From: Liquorilactobacillus sucicola DSM 21376 = JCM 15457
GTDB lineage: Bacteria > Bacillota > Bacilli > Lactobacillales > Lactobacillaceae
Assembly (NCBI RefSeq): GCF_000612445.1
Contig: NZ_BALC01000002.1
Location: 372,001 to 436,000, forward strand
Length of the DNA stretch: 64,000 nt
Direction: 5' to 3'
Shown here: positions 53,507 through 62,265 of the stretch, piece after piece
Layout: every line of letters starts with the position of its first letter
How positions within the stretch are numbered: the stretch's first letter is position 1
Translations under genes and position numbers: made by a program
Notes under the pieces: generated by a model
Seen by the model: the letters and a program-made list of their open reading frames with translations, nothing else
Database searches by the model: none
Told to the model about the DNA's origin: nothing

Positions 53507-54741
53507 ATGGTAAAGCTGAAGTTAAATCTTTTTTCTACTCTGGAATACTTAGTATCTTTTTTTATAATTTTGGAATGTCGCTCAGTATATTACCTATCAA
53601 TAGGTAATTCAAAAAAGATTATCATCGTTATGCTATTAGTTTCTGTATCTATATTATGCTTTTTTACAGTGCTTAGGCCGGACTTTCATGTTGATTTAAA
53701 AGAAACAATCTTTCTGTCTTTTTGGAATTTATATATGTTTGTTTATATTGTTGTTTCTGGCGGAGAGATTAAACAAGTGATTTTAAGATACTGCTTGTTT
53801 TTCTCTTTAATGTATGTTTATTTTTATTATTGGAAAATTGAGCACTCAAAGGATTTTTTAAAAAGATACTCGAATATAGTTACTATCATCGCAATTATTT
53901 CTTTAGTGTTTTGGTTTTTTGGTTCGTTACTTAACTATTTAGAGCCAAGTGGCATTGTCAATATATATTGGGGGAAAGATATTGTAGTATCGAATTATCA
54001 CTACGTATACTTTCAATGGCAAAATGATGCGGTGCTTTTTGGCAAAACTTTTTATAGAAATATTGGAATTTTCTCAGAAGCACCTATGTATGTAATTCAC
54101 CTTTCTATTGCGTTTATGAGTAGTCTTTTCAGTAAAGAAAGAAACACATTCAAGTTGTGTGTATTATTCATAACTATGATTACTACCTTTTCTACTGCAG
54201 GGATAATAATAATTTTGCTTATGATAATTTTAAAAAGAGCAAAAAAGTCTATAAAAAATTTTTTGTGGACAAGAAGGGAAAAATCTTGATTTTTTCGATG
54301 CCACTAATGCTAGCGATTCTTATTTTTATTGTCAAAGAATTAGTTTCGAACAAGCTGGCGACTAATTCTGGATTTAGTCGGTTAAATGATTTTTATTCGG
54401 GATTCATGGCATGGAAAGATCATCCCATTTTTGGAGCAGGCTATGGTGACATAACATCCAGACTTAAATATGTAAGTTCATTCAGATTGGCAAGAGCTGA
54501 GACTGGTTTTACCAATTCTCCCTTTGAGGTTTTAGATGAGGGGGGAATATACTTATTTCTACCATTTTTTATGTCGTTTGTTTTTTGTTTAAGATATGGG
54601 CTAAAGAAGCATAACTATGAAGTTATTTGCTTTTTGGTGGGATTAACGTTTATATTTGTTGTTTGCATTTTTTCACGGACTTTTTTGATTCTTACTTTCT
54701 TAGCTGCTTCACATGCTCTCTTTGGTATAAAAAAAGATTAA
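53507..54741 (+). pseudogene. Polysaccharide repeat-unit polymerase (Wzy-like), frameshifted
   Basis: Two overlapping frames form one multi-span protein of about 410 residues. The first part has about seven helices and a large loop ending GIFSEAPMYVIHLSIAFMSS. Frame is lost at the T6 run 54259-54264; one added T gives KNFFVDKKGKILIFSMPLML. The second part carries the Wzy periplasmic-loop text RLNDFYSGFMAWKDHPIFGA GYGD and final helices. Polymerases of this kind join lipid-linked repeats outside the membrane. Very AT-rich, and it lies just before the flippase. Confidence 0.82.
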
Positions 54742-54899
54742 ATGTGTTTTTTTAAATCAATATACATTAAAGGGTATAGCAATCTATAAAGCTTGTAAGA
54801 AAATATCTCTCACTGAGTAATTAATAACACTTCAGTTGATAATTAATTTGTGGAAAATTTATATTTAATTTCGTTGGGATACTAGGGCGAGGAGCTTTT

Positions 54900-56318
54900 A
54901 TGCAAATTGTTAAAAACTATCTTTACAATGTCAGTTACAATTTATTAGCAATAATTTTACCGATTTTTACGATACCGTATATTACTAGAGTATTGAATCC
55001 ACGAGAGGTTGGGATAAATTCGGCTACTAATTCTGTCATTACATATTTTTTGTTGGCAGGAACTTTAGGAATTACTATTTATGGTAATCGGGAAATAGCT
55101 ACTAAAAGAGATGATCACACAGCAAGATCACAGACTTTTTGGGAAATAGAATTTTTGCAAATTACTACTATTGCCGTCTCTTATATAGCTTTCTTGCTAT
55201 ATTTATCGCTCCAGCATGAGTTTCGCATCTATTTCTTTTATCAGTCTTTTTGGATTATCGCGGGAGCTTTTGATATTTCCTGGTTTTTTATGGGAATGGA
55301 AAACTTTAAAAAGACAGTGGTCAGAAATATGTTGGTTAAAGTAATATCAGCTTGTTTGATTTTTACCTGTGTGAAATCACCAGATGATTTAGGGATTTAT
55401 ATACTGATTCTTTCTCTTTCTCAATTGATTGGAAATATAACACTCTGGCCGTATTTACCTAAGTTCATAAGGAAACCGATTTTTAGCAAATTGCATCCTT
55501 TACGGCATTTGCGTCCGACTTTGACATTATTTATCCCACAAGTTGCTATTTTGATTTATGTTTCTTTGAATAAAACGATGCTTTGGAAGCTTGATTCTGT
55601 CACTGCGTCAGGTTTCTATGACTATACTGATAAGATCACTAAGATAGCTCTTTCAGTTGTTACTTCTTTAGGAACCGTTTTATTACCTCGTATGTCGCAT
55701 CTATATGGGAAGAAACAGTTTGATAAGATCAAATCTTACTTAATTAATTCTTCAAGTGCAATGTTGTTTATGGGGACTGCGTTAGCATTTGGTATTAGTG
55801 CAATTTCAAATAGTATTGTACATAAATTCTTGACGGTCAAATACCAACCGGTGGGAACACTGCTCATGATAGAAGCACCTGTCTTGATATTGATAGCTCT
55901 TAGCAATTTGGTTGGGCAGCAGTATCTACTTCCATTAAGAAGAACTAAGCAGTATACCAAATCGGTTACTTTAGGAGCTGTTACGAATATTGTGTTGAAT
56001 ATACCGTTGATATTATTGTTAGGCGTTAAAGGCTCAATGATATCTACGGTTGTCTCCGAGGCTGTTGTCACAGGTTATCAGTTGTGGGTTATCCGCAATG
56101 ACATAGATGTCATACGTTTGTTTGATGGCTTTTATAAATATGTAATAGCGGGTGTTTGCATGTTCGCAATAGTTTTCTATTTGGACAATTATTTAGTTCC
56201 AAGTTATCCGCATATGGCGCTTGAGATTCTAATAGGGGCTGTTGTTTATTGTTTAGTTAATTTTATTTTGAGAACGCCAGTAGTCAAACTGGCAAAAGAA
56301 TTTTTGGCGACAAGGTAA
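54900..56318 (+). CDS. Wzx-type polysaccharide flippase (MOP superfamily)
   Basis: 472 residues with about 14 membrane helices. N-terminal family text NYLYNVSYNLLAIILPIFTI, PYITRVLNPREVGI, GNREIATKRDD, and WFFMGMENFKKT. It moves lipid-linked repeat units across the membrane. RBS GGCGAGGAGC. It follows the Wzy gene after 158 AT-rich bases and precedes glf, as in typical Wzx/Wzy clusters. Confidence 0.93.
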   Translation: MQIVKNYLYNVSYNLLAIILPIFTIPYITRVLNPREVGINSATNSVITYFLLAGTLGITIYGNREIATKRDDHTARSQTFWEIEFLQITTIAVSYIAFLLYLSLQHEFRIYFFYQSFWIIAGAFDISWFFMGMENFKKTVVRNMLVKVISACLIFTCVKSPDDLGIYILILSLSQLIGNITLWPYLPKFIRKPIFSKLHPLRHLRPTLTLFIPQVAILIYVSLNKTMLWKLDSVTASGFYDYTDKITKIALSVVTSLGTVLLPRMSHLYGKKQFDKIKSYLINSSSAMLFMGTALAFGISAISNSIVHKFLTVKYQPVGTLLMIEAPVLILIALSNLVGQQYLLPLRRTKQYTKSVTLGAVTNIVLNIPLILLLGVKGSMISTVVSEAVVTGYQLWVIRNDIDVIRLFDGFYKYVIAGVCMFAIVFYLDNYLVPSYPHMALEILIGAVVYCLVNFILRTPVVKLAKEFLATR

Positions 56319-56349
56319 GTTGTTGTTATTAAAAATATGGGGTGAAGAA

Positions 56350-57462
56350 ATGAAAAATTATTTAGTAGTAGGTGCGGGTTTATTCGGAGCAACATTTGCT
56401 TATGAAGCGGCTAAACGCGGACATCAAGTTAAAGTAATTGAGAAAAGGGATCATATTGCTGGTAATATCTATACTAAGGAAGTTTCTGGTATTCAGGTTC
56501 ACCAATACGGCGCACATATTTTTCATACTAATAAAAAGGAAATCTGGGACTATGTTCATCAGTTTGCGGAATTCAACCGTTATACCAATACGCCAGTTGC
56601 TAATTATCATGGTGAAATCTACAACTTACCATTCAATATGAATACCTTTAATAAGTTATGGGGCGTGGTGACACCGCAAGAAGCGCTAGCGAAGATTGAT
56701 GAACAGCGAGCAGTGCTAAAAGGAAAGAAACCAGAAAACTTAGAAGAGCAGGCTATTTCTCTAGTTGGAACTGATATCTATCAGAAGTTGATCAAGGACT
56801 ACACTGAAAAACAATGGGGACGATCAGCTAAAGATTTACCTTCTTTCATTATTCGACGTTTACCAGTGCGTTTAACGTATGACAATAACTACTTCAATGA
56901 TCCTTATCAAGGGATACCTATTGGTGGATACACGCAAATCGTTGAGAAAATGCTCGCTAGTGACTTGATCACAGTTGAAACTAATACAGACTTTTTTGAA
57001 CATCAGGCTGAGTATTTGAAGAATTATGACGAAGTAGTATTTACTGGTATGATTGATCAATACTTTGACTACCGTTATGGAGAGTTGGAGTATCGCAGTT
57101 TGAGTTTTGAAACTGAGGAGCTGCAACAAGATAATTATCAAGGCAACGCGGTTGTCAATTATACTGATGCGCAAACTAAGTTTACAAGAATTATTGAACA
57201 CAAGCACTTTGAGTTTGGTAAGGGTGACAAGAACAAGACCATTATTACACGTGAATATCCTAAAACATGGCATCGTGGTGATGAGCCTTACTACCCAGTT
57301 AATAATTCTGAAAACAATGCGTTGTACAAGAAATATAAAAAGCTTGCTGATGCTGATGCTAGCAACGTGATCTTCGGTGGTCGTTTAGGTCAATACCGCT
57401 ATTACAATATGGATCAAGTTATTGGAGCAGCATTAGTTACGGTTAAGAATGTCCTGGACTAA
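56350..57462 (+). CDS. glf: UDP-galactopyranose mutase
   Basis: 370 residues. FAD site YLVVGAGLFGATFAYEAAKR, then VIEKRDHIAGNIYT, active-site HQYGAHIFHTNKK, and NLPFNMNTFNKLWG, YTEKQWGRSAKDLP, and FGGRLGQYRYYNMDQVI near the end. It converts UDP-galactopyranose to UDP-galactofuranose in the cytoplasm. ATG 56350 follows GGGGTGAAG. Last gene of the cluster; a terminator follows. Codon use looks less AT-rich than the preceding genes. Confidence 0.96.
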   Translation: MKNYLVVGAGLFGATFAYEAAKRGHQVKVIEKRDHIAGNIYTKEVSGIQVHQYGAHIFHTNKKEIWDYVHQFAEFNRYTNTPVANYHGEIYNLPFNMNTFNKLWGVVTPQEALAKIDEQRAVLKGKKPENLEEQAISLVGTDIYQKLIKDYTEKQWGRSAKDLPSFIIRRLPVRLTYDNNYFNDPYQGIPIGGYTQIVEKMLASDLITVETNTDFFEHQAEYLKNYDEVVFTGMIDQYFDYRYGELEYRSLSFETEELQQDNYQGNAVVNYTDAQTKFTRIIEHKHFEFGKGDKNKTIITREYPKTWHRGDEPYYPVNNSENNALYKKYKKLADADASNVIFGGRLGQYRYYNMDQVIGAALVTVKNVLD

Positions 57463-57493
57463 GAGGGAAGATATACTGATTCTCTAATCAATG

Positions 57494-57530
57494 AGGAGTC
57501 TGATTATTAATTGGGCTCCTTTTTTGGTGT
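57494..57530 (+). terminator. Terminator of the first polysaccharide cluster
   Basis: GAGGAGTC pairs with GGGCTCC across a loop, followed by TTTTTTGG. Confidence 0.75.
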
Positions 57531-57682
57531 TTTGTAATGGGATTTAATACATTCAAAGATTTGTTTTTTCTTATCAGGCTATTGAAGAAATGTTTCGTTG
57601 TATATATGTAAAAAAATAGTATTGATGTTATTTTTCACCAATACTAAAGATGTTTGGCCTATATCATAATATGAAAAATCAA

Positions 57683-57778
57683 CTAGATTCTAAAAAAAGC
57701 TTTGATTAACAATGCAAACAATATCCAAAAAGCAAGACTTGGTAACAGACTGTATTTTATTCCTCTAAATAATGCCAT
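57683..57778 (-). CDS. Small hydrophobic peptide (31 residues)
   Basis: ATG at 57778 with AAGGGGGTC upstream, stop TAG at 57683. The sequence MALFRGIKYSLLPSLAF continues WILFALLIKAFFRI: basic ends around one membrane span. A promoter is likely on the minus strand, TTGTCA with TATACT about 19 bases on. Size and topology resemble type I toxins or small membrane regulators, but no antisense RNA was identified. The rest of the gap 57463-58058 shows TTGAAA (57999-58004), 16 bases, TATCAT (58021-58026) as a possible promoter for the next gene. Confidence 0.5.
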   Translation of the reverse strand: MALFRGIKYSLLPSLAFWILFALLIKAFFRI

Positions 57779-58058
57779 GTTCAAGACCCCCTTGCTTGAA
57801 TACAGTATAGCGTTAATGTGTAATCTTTTGACAAAGACATGGTAAAGGTTGTGTAAACTTTAAAATATAGAAAGAATTATTTTTGTAATTATATAAAAGC
57901 TCAGGCTAAGACAGCTAGATTTGGTCTAGATAGTGGACTTTAGGAAGGAAAACTATTAAGTAAAAGCAAAGAATATAAAGAAACTCTTTAGATCATCATT
58001 GAAAGTCGATTTTTAAGTTGTATCATTAATATATAACAGTATTTGGAGGTAATAAGGA

Positions 58059-58946
58059 ATGAAAACTTGTCCAAAATGTCTTTCAAAGATGAAAGACGAC
58101 GTTAATTTCTGTACTAATTGCGGTACGAAGTTAACTGATATTGAATCACAAGTGACAGTAGAGGCTGATGCTGCACAACAAAAAACGCAAGGCAACAGTA
58201 ATACTTCGCAGGGAAATGCTGCTAAGCAAGCCACCGCAGTCGATACACAAGCCATCCAAAGTGCACTCCAGGGCTATTGGTCATGGCTGCTTGGATCATG
58301 GAAAAGTCCTTTTAAAGCCCAGAAGACGACAAAATACGCTGGTATACTAACTTTGTTTTTAGAAAGTTTGTTTTTTACTTTAGGTATTGGTCATGGAGCG
58401 CAAAAAGCAGCTTCTGCAGCAACGAATGCAGCTAATGACTTTTTAGGAGCTTTTTCCAACTCTAATTCATCAACTTACAATTCAACATATTCTGTTGGTT
58501 TTGGTTTTTACTTTGCCATTATTTTAATAATTCTGGTTGCGGCTGTAGCAATGATCGGAATCGCTTTTTTGATTCATCGCGCAGTTGGCGGATCTGCAGT
58601 AACTGAAACATTTATTGATTATTTGAATCGCCTAGCGCATTACAGCAGTTCGATCTTACTTTTGACTTTTGTATTTTTCTTAATTGCTGTATCTGGGACA
58701 GTTGGTTTGGTGTCAATGTTGGTTATCAGCATACTTCTTCTTTTAATTTCACTTGTCTGGACTATAACGATTATCTGTGGAGTCGTTCAGCTTGAGAACG
58801 GAGGCCAGTTGGATAGGATTTATGGAGCTGTTATTACTGGCGCTATCTGTATGCTTATTGAAGGAATTGCAGTTTCCTTGGTAATCTCCAAATTAGGTGA
58901 TACAGCCGGTTCTTTCATCTCGTCAATGTTCAGAGGAGGTTTATAG
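58059..58946 (+). CDS. Zinc-ribbon membrane protein
   Basis: 295 residues. N-terminal zinc ribbon CPKC...CTNCG (residues 4-24), a polar linker rich in Gln and Ala, and then about five membrane helices (around 95-115, 147-168, 195-220, 222-246 and 258-282). No catalytic motif is seen. RBS TTGGAGGTAATAAGG. The next gene, also with a zinc ribbon, starts right after its stop, so the pair is one unit. The two may form a membrane stress-sensing or envelope complex; function unknown. Confidence 0.75.
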   Translation: MKTCPKCLSKMKDDVNFCTNCGTKLTDIESQVTVEADAAQQKTQGNSNTSQGNAAKQATAVDTQAIQSALQGYWSWLLGSWKSPFKAQKTTKYAGILTLFLESLFFTLGIGHGAQKAASAATNAANDFLGAFSNSNSSTYNSTYSVGFGFYFAIILIILVAAVAMIGIAFLIHRAVGGSAVTETFIDYLNRLAHYSSSILLLTFVFFLIAVSGTVGLVSMLVISILLLLISLVWTITIICGVVQLENGGQLDRIYGAVITGAICMLIEGIAVSLVISKLGDTAGSFISSMFRGGL

Positions 58947-60374
58947 ATGGCTGAAGAGATGTTTTGTCCCAATTGTGGAACAAAAGTTAAAACAGGCGAA
59001 GCGTTTTGTCCCAACTGTGGTTATAAGTTAAGTTCAACAGCTAAATCAGCTGCATCTAGTGAAAGAAATGAAGACACATCTGCAACTTCTGTTGAATCTG
59101 AGCAGTCTTTACAGCGCAGCACAGCGGCTCAGCCACAAAGGCCGCTTAATAAACCCTTGATTATCGCTGTTGTTGCGGTCATTGTGGTTTTGGTAGGTGG
59201 TTATTTAGGATTAAAAGACTACTATCAACCGCAAAAGCAGCTTGATCGAATTATTTCAGCTATGGGAAATACAGATGCGAATGTGGCAAAGTATGTCAAA
59301 ACTGATGATCCAACATTGCAACATAAATTATCAGAAAAGAGTTTAAAGCCCACGCAGAAGTACTTCGAAAGTAATAGACAAGATTTAGCTGACTTAAAGA
59401 GTTCGCTTCAAAAGGAAAATGCGTATGATAACAGTACCTATTCGATTGAACAGAGCGGTAATGCGTGGTTGTTTTTCCCACGCTACAAGTTGAACATCAA
59501 GGCAGCTTATGTAACCTTGTCTAGTAACCATAATGGTGTAGCATTCTATCAAGATGGCAAGAAGATATGGACAACAACAAGTGACAGCTCAACTAAAAAA
59601 GTTGGGCCGCTCTTTCCCGGTAAATATACTTTTAAATCTGTTGGAAAGATCGCTGGAAGAAAGCTGGGCAACACTTCAACCAATGTTTTGACCTCTGGCA
59701 CACAGAACGTATCTTTGAAGTTGAGGATAGCAACGTTCACTGTCAAGGGACGTCAAGGAGCAGATGTTTATCTAAATGGTAAGAAGGCAGGTACGCTCAA
59801 TAACGAAGGAAAACTGAAATTTAAGGACTATCCAATCAGTAACGACCTGAAGGCTTCAATTGCGATTCCAGTTTCGGGTCAAACTTTGAGGTCGAAATCA
59901 GTCGATGTTAACGCTAAATTGATGTATGGGGAAACCACTATTACTCCCGCCTTCAAGGGCGTGGTATCCAAGTCGGATGCAGAAGAATTATTGGAAAGTG
60001 CTTTTTCAGGAACTCAGTCTGGCACTGAAGATTCATCAACTGCTGAACTGTTTGATGGACAGGAAAGCAATTCAAGTTATAATGATTTGTTGAAGTTCTT
60101 TGATTCCTTTAAGACTAATGACAATATCGATGATTATACAGCTGAGGTTTCAAAAGTAAACTCAGTTACGCCAGCAGGCAAAAACAAGGCAACCGTTTCT
60201 TACTCAGTTAAGTATACCTTTAATAATAGCGGTGATGCTGGAGACTCGACAAAGGTTCAGCAATTTACCTATCCTAATGCAGAAATCATCAAGCAAGGCG
60301 ATGACTATAAAATTAAGACAATTGGTGTTACTAAGTCGGCTGACTGGGAGAAAAATTATTCCAATGATGATTAA
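58947..60374 (+). CDS. TcaA-like zinc-ribbon membrane protein
   Basis: 475 residues. Residues 7-31 are a zinc ribbon with two CPNCG knuckles, followed by a disordered Ser/Glu/Gln linker, one membrane helix at about 70-90 (KPLIIAVVAVIVVLVGGYLG), and a large extracytoplasmic part with a PEGA-like repeat (GADVYLNGKKAGTLNNEG) and an NTF2-like C-terminal domain (about 390-475). This order matches TcaA/YvbJ proteins, linked in staphylococci to glycopeptide susceptibility. ATG directly follows the previous stop; GAGGAGG is inside the previous gene. Confidence 0.82.
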   Translation: MAEEMFCPNCGTKVKTGEAFCPNCGYKLSSTAKSAASSERNEDTSATSVESEQSLQRSTAAQPQRPLNKPLIIAVVAVIVVLVGGYLGLKDYYQPQKQLDRIISAMGNTDANVAKYVKTDDPTLQHKLSEKSLKPTQKYFESNRQDLADLKSSLQKENAYDNSTYSIEQSGNAWLFFPRYKLNIKAAYVTLSSNHNGVAFYQDGKKIWTTTSDSSTKKVGPLFPGKYTFKSVGKIAGRKLGNTSTNVLTSGTQNVSLKLRIATFTVKGRQGADVYLNGKKAGTLNNEGKLKFKDYPISNDLKASIAIPVSGQTLRSKSVDVNAKLMYGETTITPAFKGVVSKSDAEELLESAFSGTQSGTEDSSTAELFDGQESNSSYNDLLKFFDSFKTNDNIDDYTAEVSKVNSVTPAGKNKATVSYSVKYTFNNSGDAGDSTKVQQFTYPNAEIIKQGDDYKIKTIGVTKSADWEKNYSNDD

Positions 60375-60493
60375 GTAAAACATAAGTTTTGAAAATTAGT
60401 TAAAGAATATTGAAAGCAAAGCTTGCAAATATGACTTTATCTAATAGTTATGATATATTTGACTCGTGTTATATAACATGTGAACAGCACTAC
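60375..60493. other. Start of the 60375-61308 gene-free region
   Basis: AT-rich. A TATATTTGACTCGTGTTATA stretch might form a weak promoter for a short transcript ending at 60531. Confidence 0.3.
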
Positions 60494-60531
60494 AGGCTAG
60501 GCTATGATAACGCCTAGTCTTTTTTATTTTG
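60494..60531 (+). terminator. Terminator-like hairpin (twin of 29923)
   Basis: AGGCTAGGC pairs with GCCTAGTCT, loop TATGATAAC, then TTTTTTATTTT. The loop and CCTAGTC arm are the same as at 29923-29957. Confidence 0.7.
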
Positions 60532-61308
60532 TGTTCATCAAAGCAGGGGAAAGTCTGCCAATATTTGTTAGTTTTTGATAATAACTACAGCTTTTAGGAA
60601 AAATTTTATTGCAGATCAAGTTCTAAATAAGGCTGGGTACTATAGTTATAAAGAGCAGAGAATATTATGTATGAACCCGCATTTTAAGATGGAGCAACCT
60701 TTTTTTGATAGTCAGTAGTCAACCAATCTAAAAATATCAAAAAAACATTGAACGTAATTATTGCTTAATAGCTCTGACTAAGTTTTAGATGCTGTTAGAC
60801 AATAATTATATATAAGAGACATTTTAAAAAATAGATAGTATTAAAAAGTCACAGCTTATTCGTAGAGAATAGTATCTTAGTTGGTGCAATGAAAAAAATC
60901 TCGCCTCACTACATGTATGGGGGGGGTAGGCTATCTATGAAATCGTCGTTTTTTTAATAAAATTGTTCTAATTTTTTGCATTATTTTTTTAGGCGCGCTT
61001 AATACTACACCATATATTTTTAGAAAAAGATTTTATTTCTTTAGGAGATAAGGTCTTTTTTTGTATATAAAAGTTATATTGTAAGGCTTTTTTTATTTAG
61101 CATATTATATGGATCACTTTTTATATTTGTTTGTTTATTCTGTTTAAATGTGTATAATAATAATCGTAAATAGTTACTATTAACTTTTTATATTTTATTA
61201 TCGGGAGTGATGTGGAATATTTTACATTTAGGTGTCTTTGAAAATTTTTATTATGTTTTGGAAAATAAATAGTCTATTTTAGTGCTTTTGATCAGGAGGG
61301 GGTTTAGT
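60532..61308. other. Long AT-rich gene-free region before the second polysaccharide cluster
   Basis: No coding frame with a ribosome site. A run of eight G residues occurs near 60920-60928. TTGTTT (61131-61136), 16 bases and TATAAT (61153-61158) may form the promoter of the cluster, leaving a leader of about 150 bases. No riboswitch was recognised. Confidence 0.4.
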
Positions 61309-62254
61309 TTGGTTAATTATTTGATTACCGGTGGTGCTGGGTTCATTGGTTCCAATTTAGCAGCTGAGGTTGTTAAGCGAGGCGGTAAGGTGTCACTAGT
61401 CGATGATTTGTCAATGGGAAAAGAAGAAAATATAATTCATTTGAATAAAAAAAGAGTCACTTTTTACAAGAAATCTATTACTGATCATGATTTTATGACT
61501 AATCTGCTTATTAAAGAGCATTTTGATTACATTATTCTTCTAGGTGCAGTTGCAAGTGTAGCTAACTCTGTCCGCATGCCTTACGAGACACACGAGGTTA
61601 ATCAAGAAGCGAATATAAACATTCTTGAAACCATTAGAAAGTTTGGGTTAAATGTAAAAAAACTGCTTTTTGCTTCGTCTGCAGCAGTTTATGGGAATAA
61701 TCCACAACAGCCTAAAAAAGAAGGTTCTGCGATTGAACCAGGTACACCTTATGCGATCGACAAATTCGCCAGCGAACGGTATGCATTGACATACGGCGAG
61801 TTGTATCAAATTCCAACAGTGGCGACGCGTTTTTTTAATGTTTATGGACCAAGCAAAATCCAGATTCGCCGTATTCAGGTGTTTTGTCAATCATCTTTGA
61901 CTGCTTAGAAAATAATAAACAATTTAAATTATTCGGTGATGGATCGCAAACAAGAGATTTTACTTATGTCAAAGACGTTGTGAATGCTGTTTTACTACTG
62001 TTATACGATTCAAAAGCTGTCAATAGTGTTTATAACGTTGCAACTGGTAAATCAGTTTCATTAAAAGAAGTAATCGCCACTTTTGAGAAGATTTTAAATA
62101 AACAGCTTGAAATTGAGTATTTGCCTGAAAGAATAGGGGATGTTAAACATTCAAGTGCAAATATCAGCAGGTTAATGGCTATGGCTTTAGGCCGGATTAC
62201 GACATCGTTGCAGGACTGAATCTATACATTAATGCTGGGGTGGCAGGTATTTAA
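61309..62254 (+). pseudogene. NAD-dependent nucleotide-sugar epimerase, two frameshifts
   Basis: TTG 61309 has AGGAGGGGG 6 bases upstream. Rossmann motif ITGGAGFIGSNLAAE, SSAAVYG and the catalytic Tyr/Lys in PYAIDKFASERY are intact in the first part. Frame is lost at AA 61851-61852; one added A restores GPKQNPDSPYSGVLSII. A second loss at CC 62192-62193 is repaired by one C, giving LGPDYDIVAGLNLYINA and a stop at 62252-62254. The restored protein of about 315 residues is a UDP-glucose 4-epimerase/UDP-glucuronate epimerase-type SDR. It opens the second sugar cluster. Confidence 0.82.
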
Positions 62255-62265
62255 GGGGGGATTAC

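Noticed and set aside
60915-60930. Run of eight G residues in an AT-rich region
   Set aside because: Unusual, but no gene, repeat or known motif is attached; may also be a basecalling artefact.
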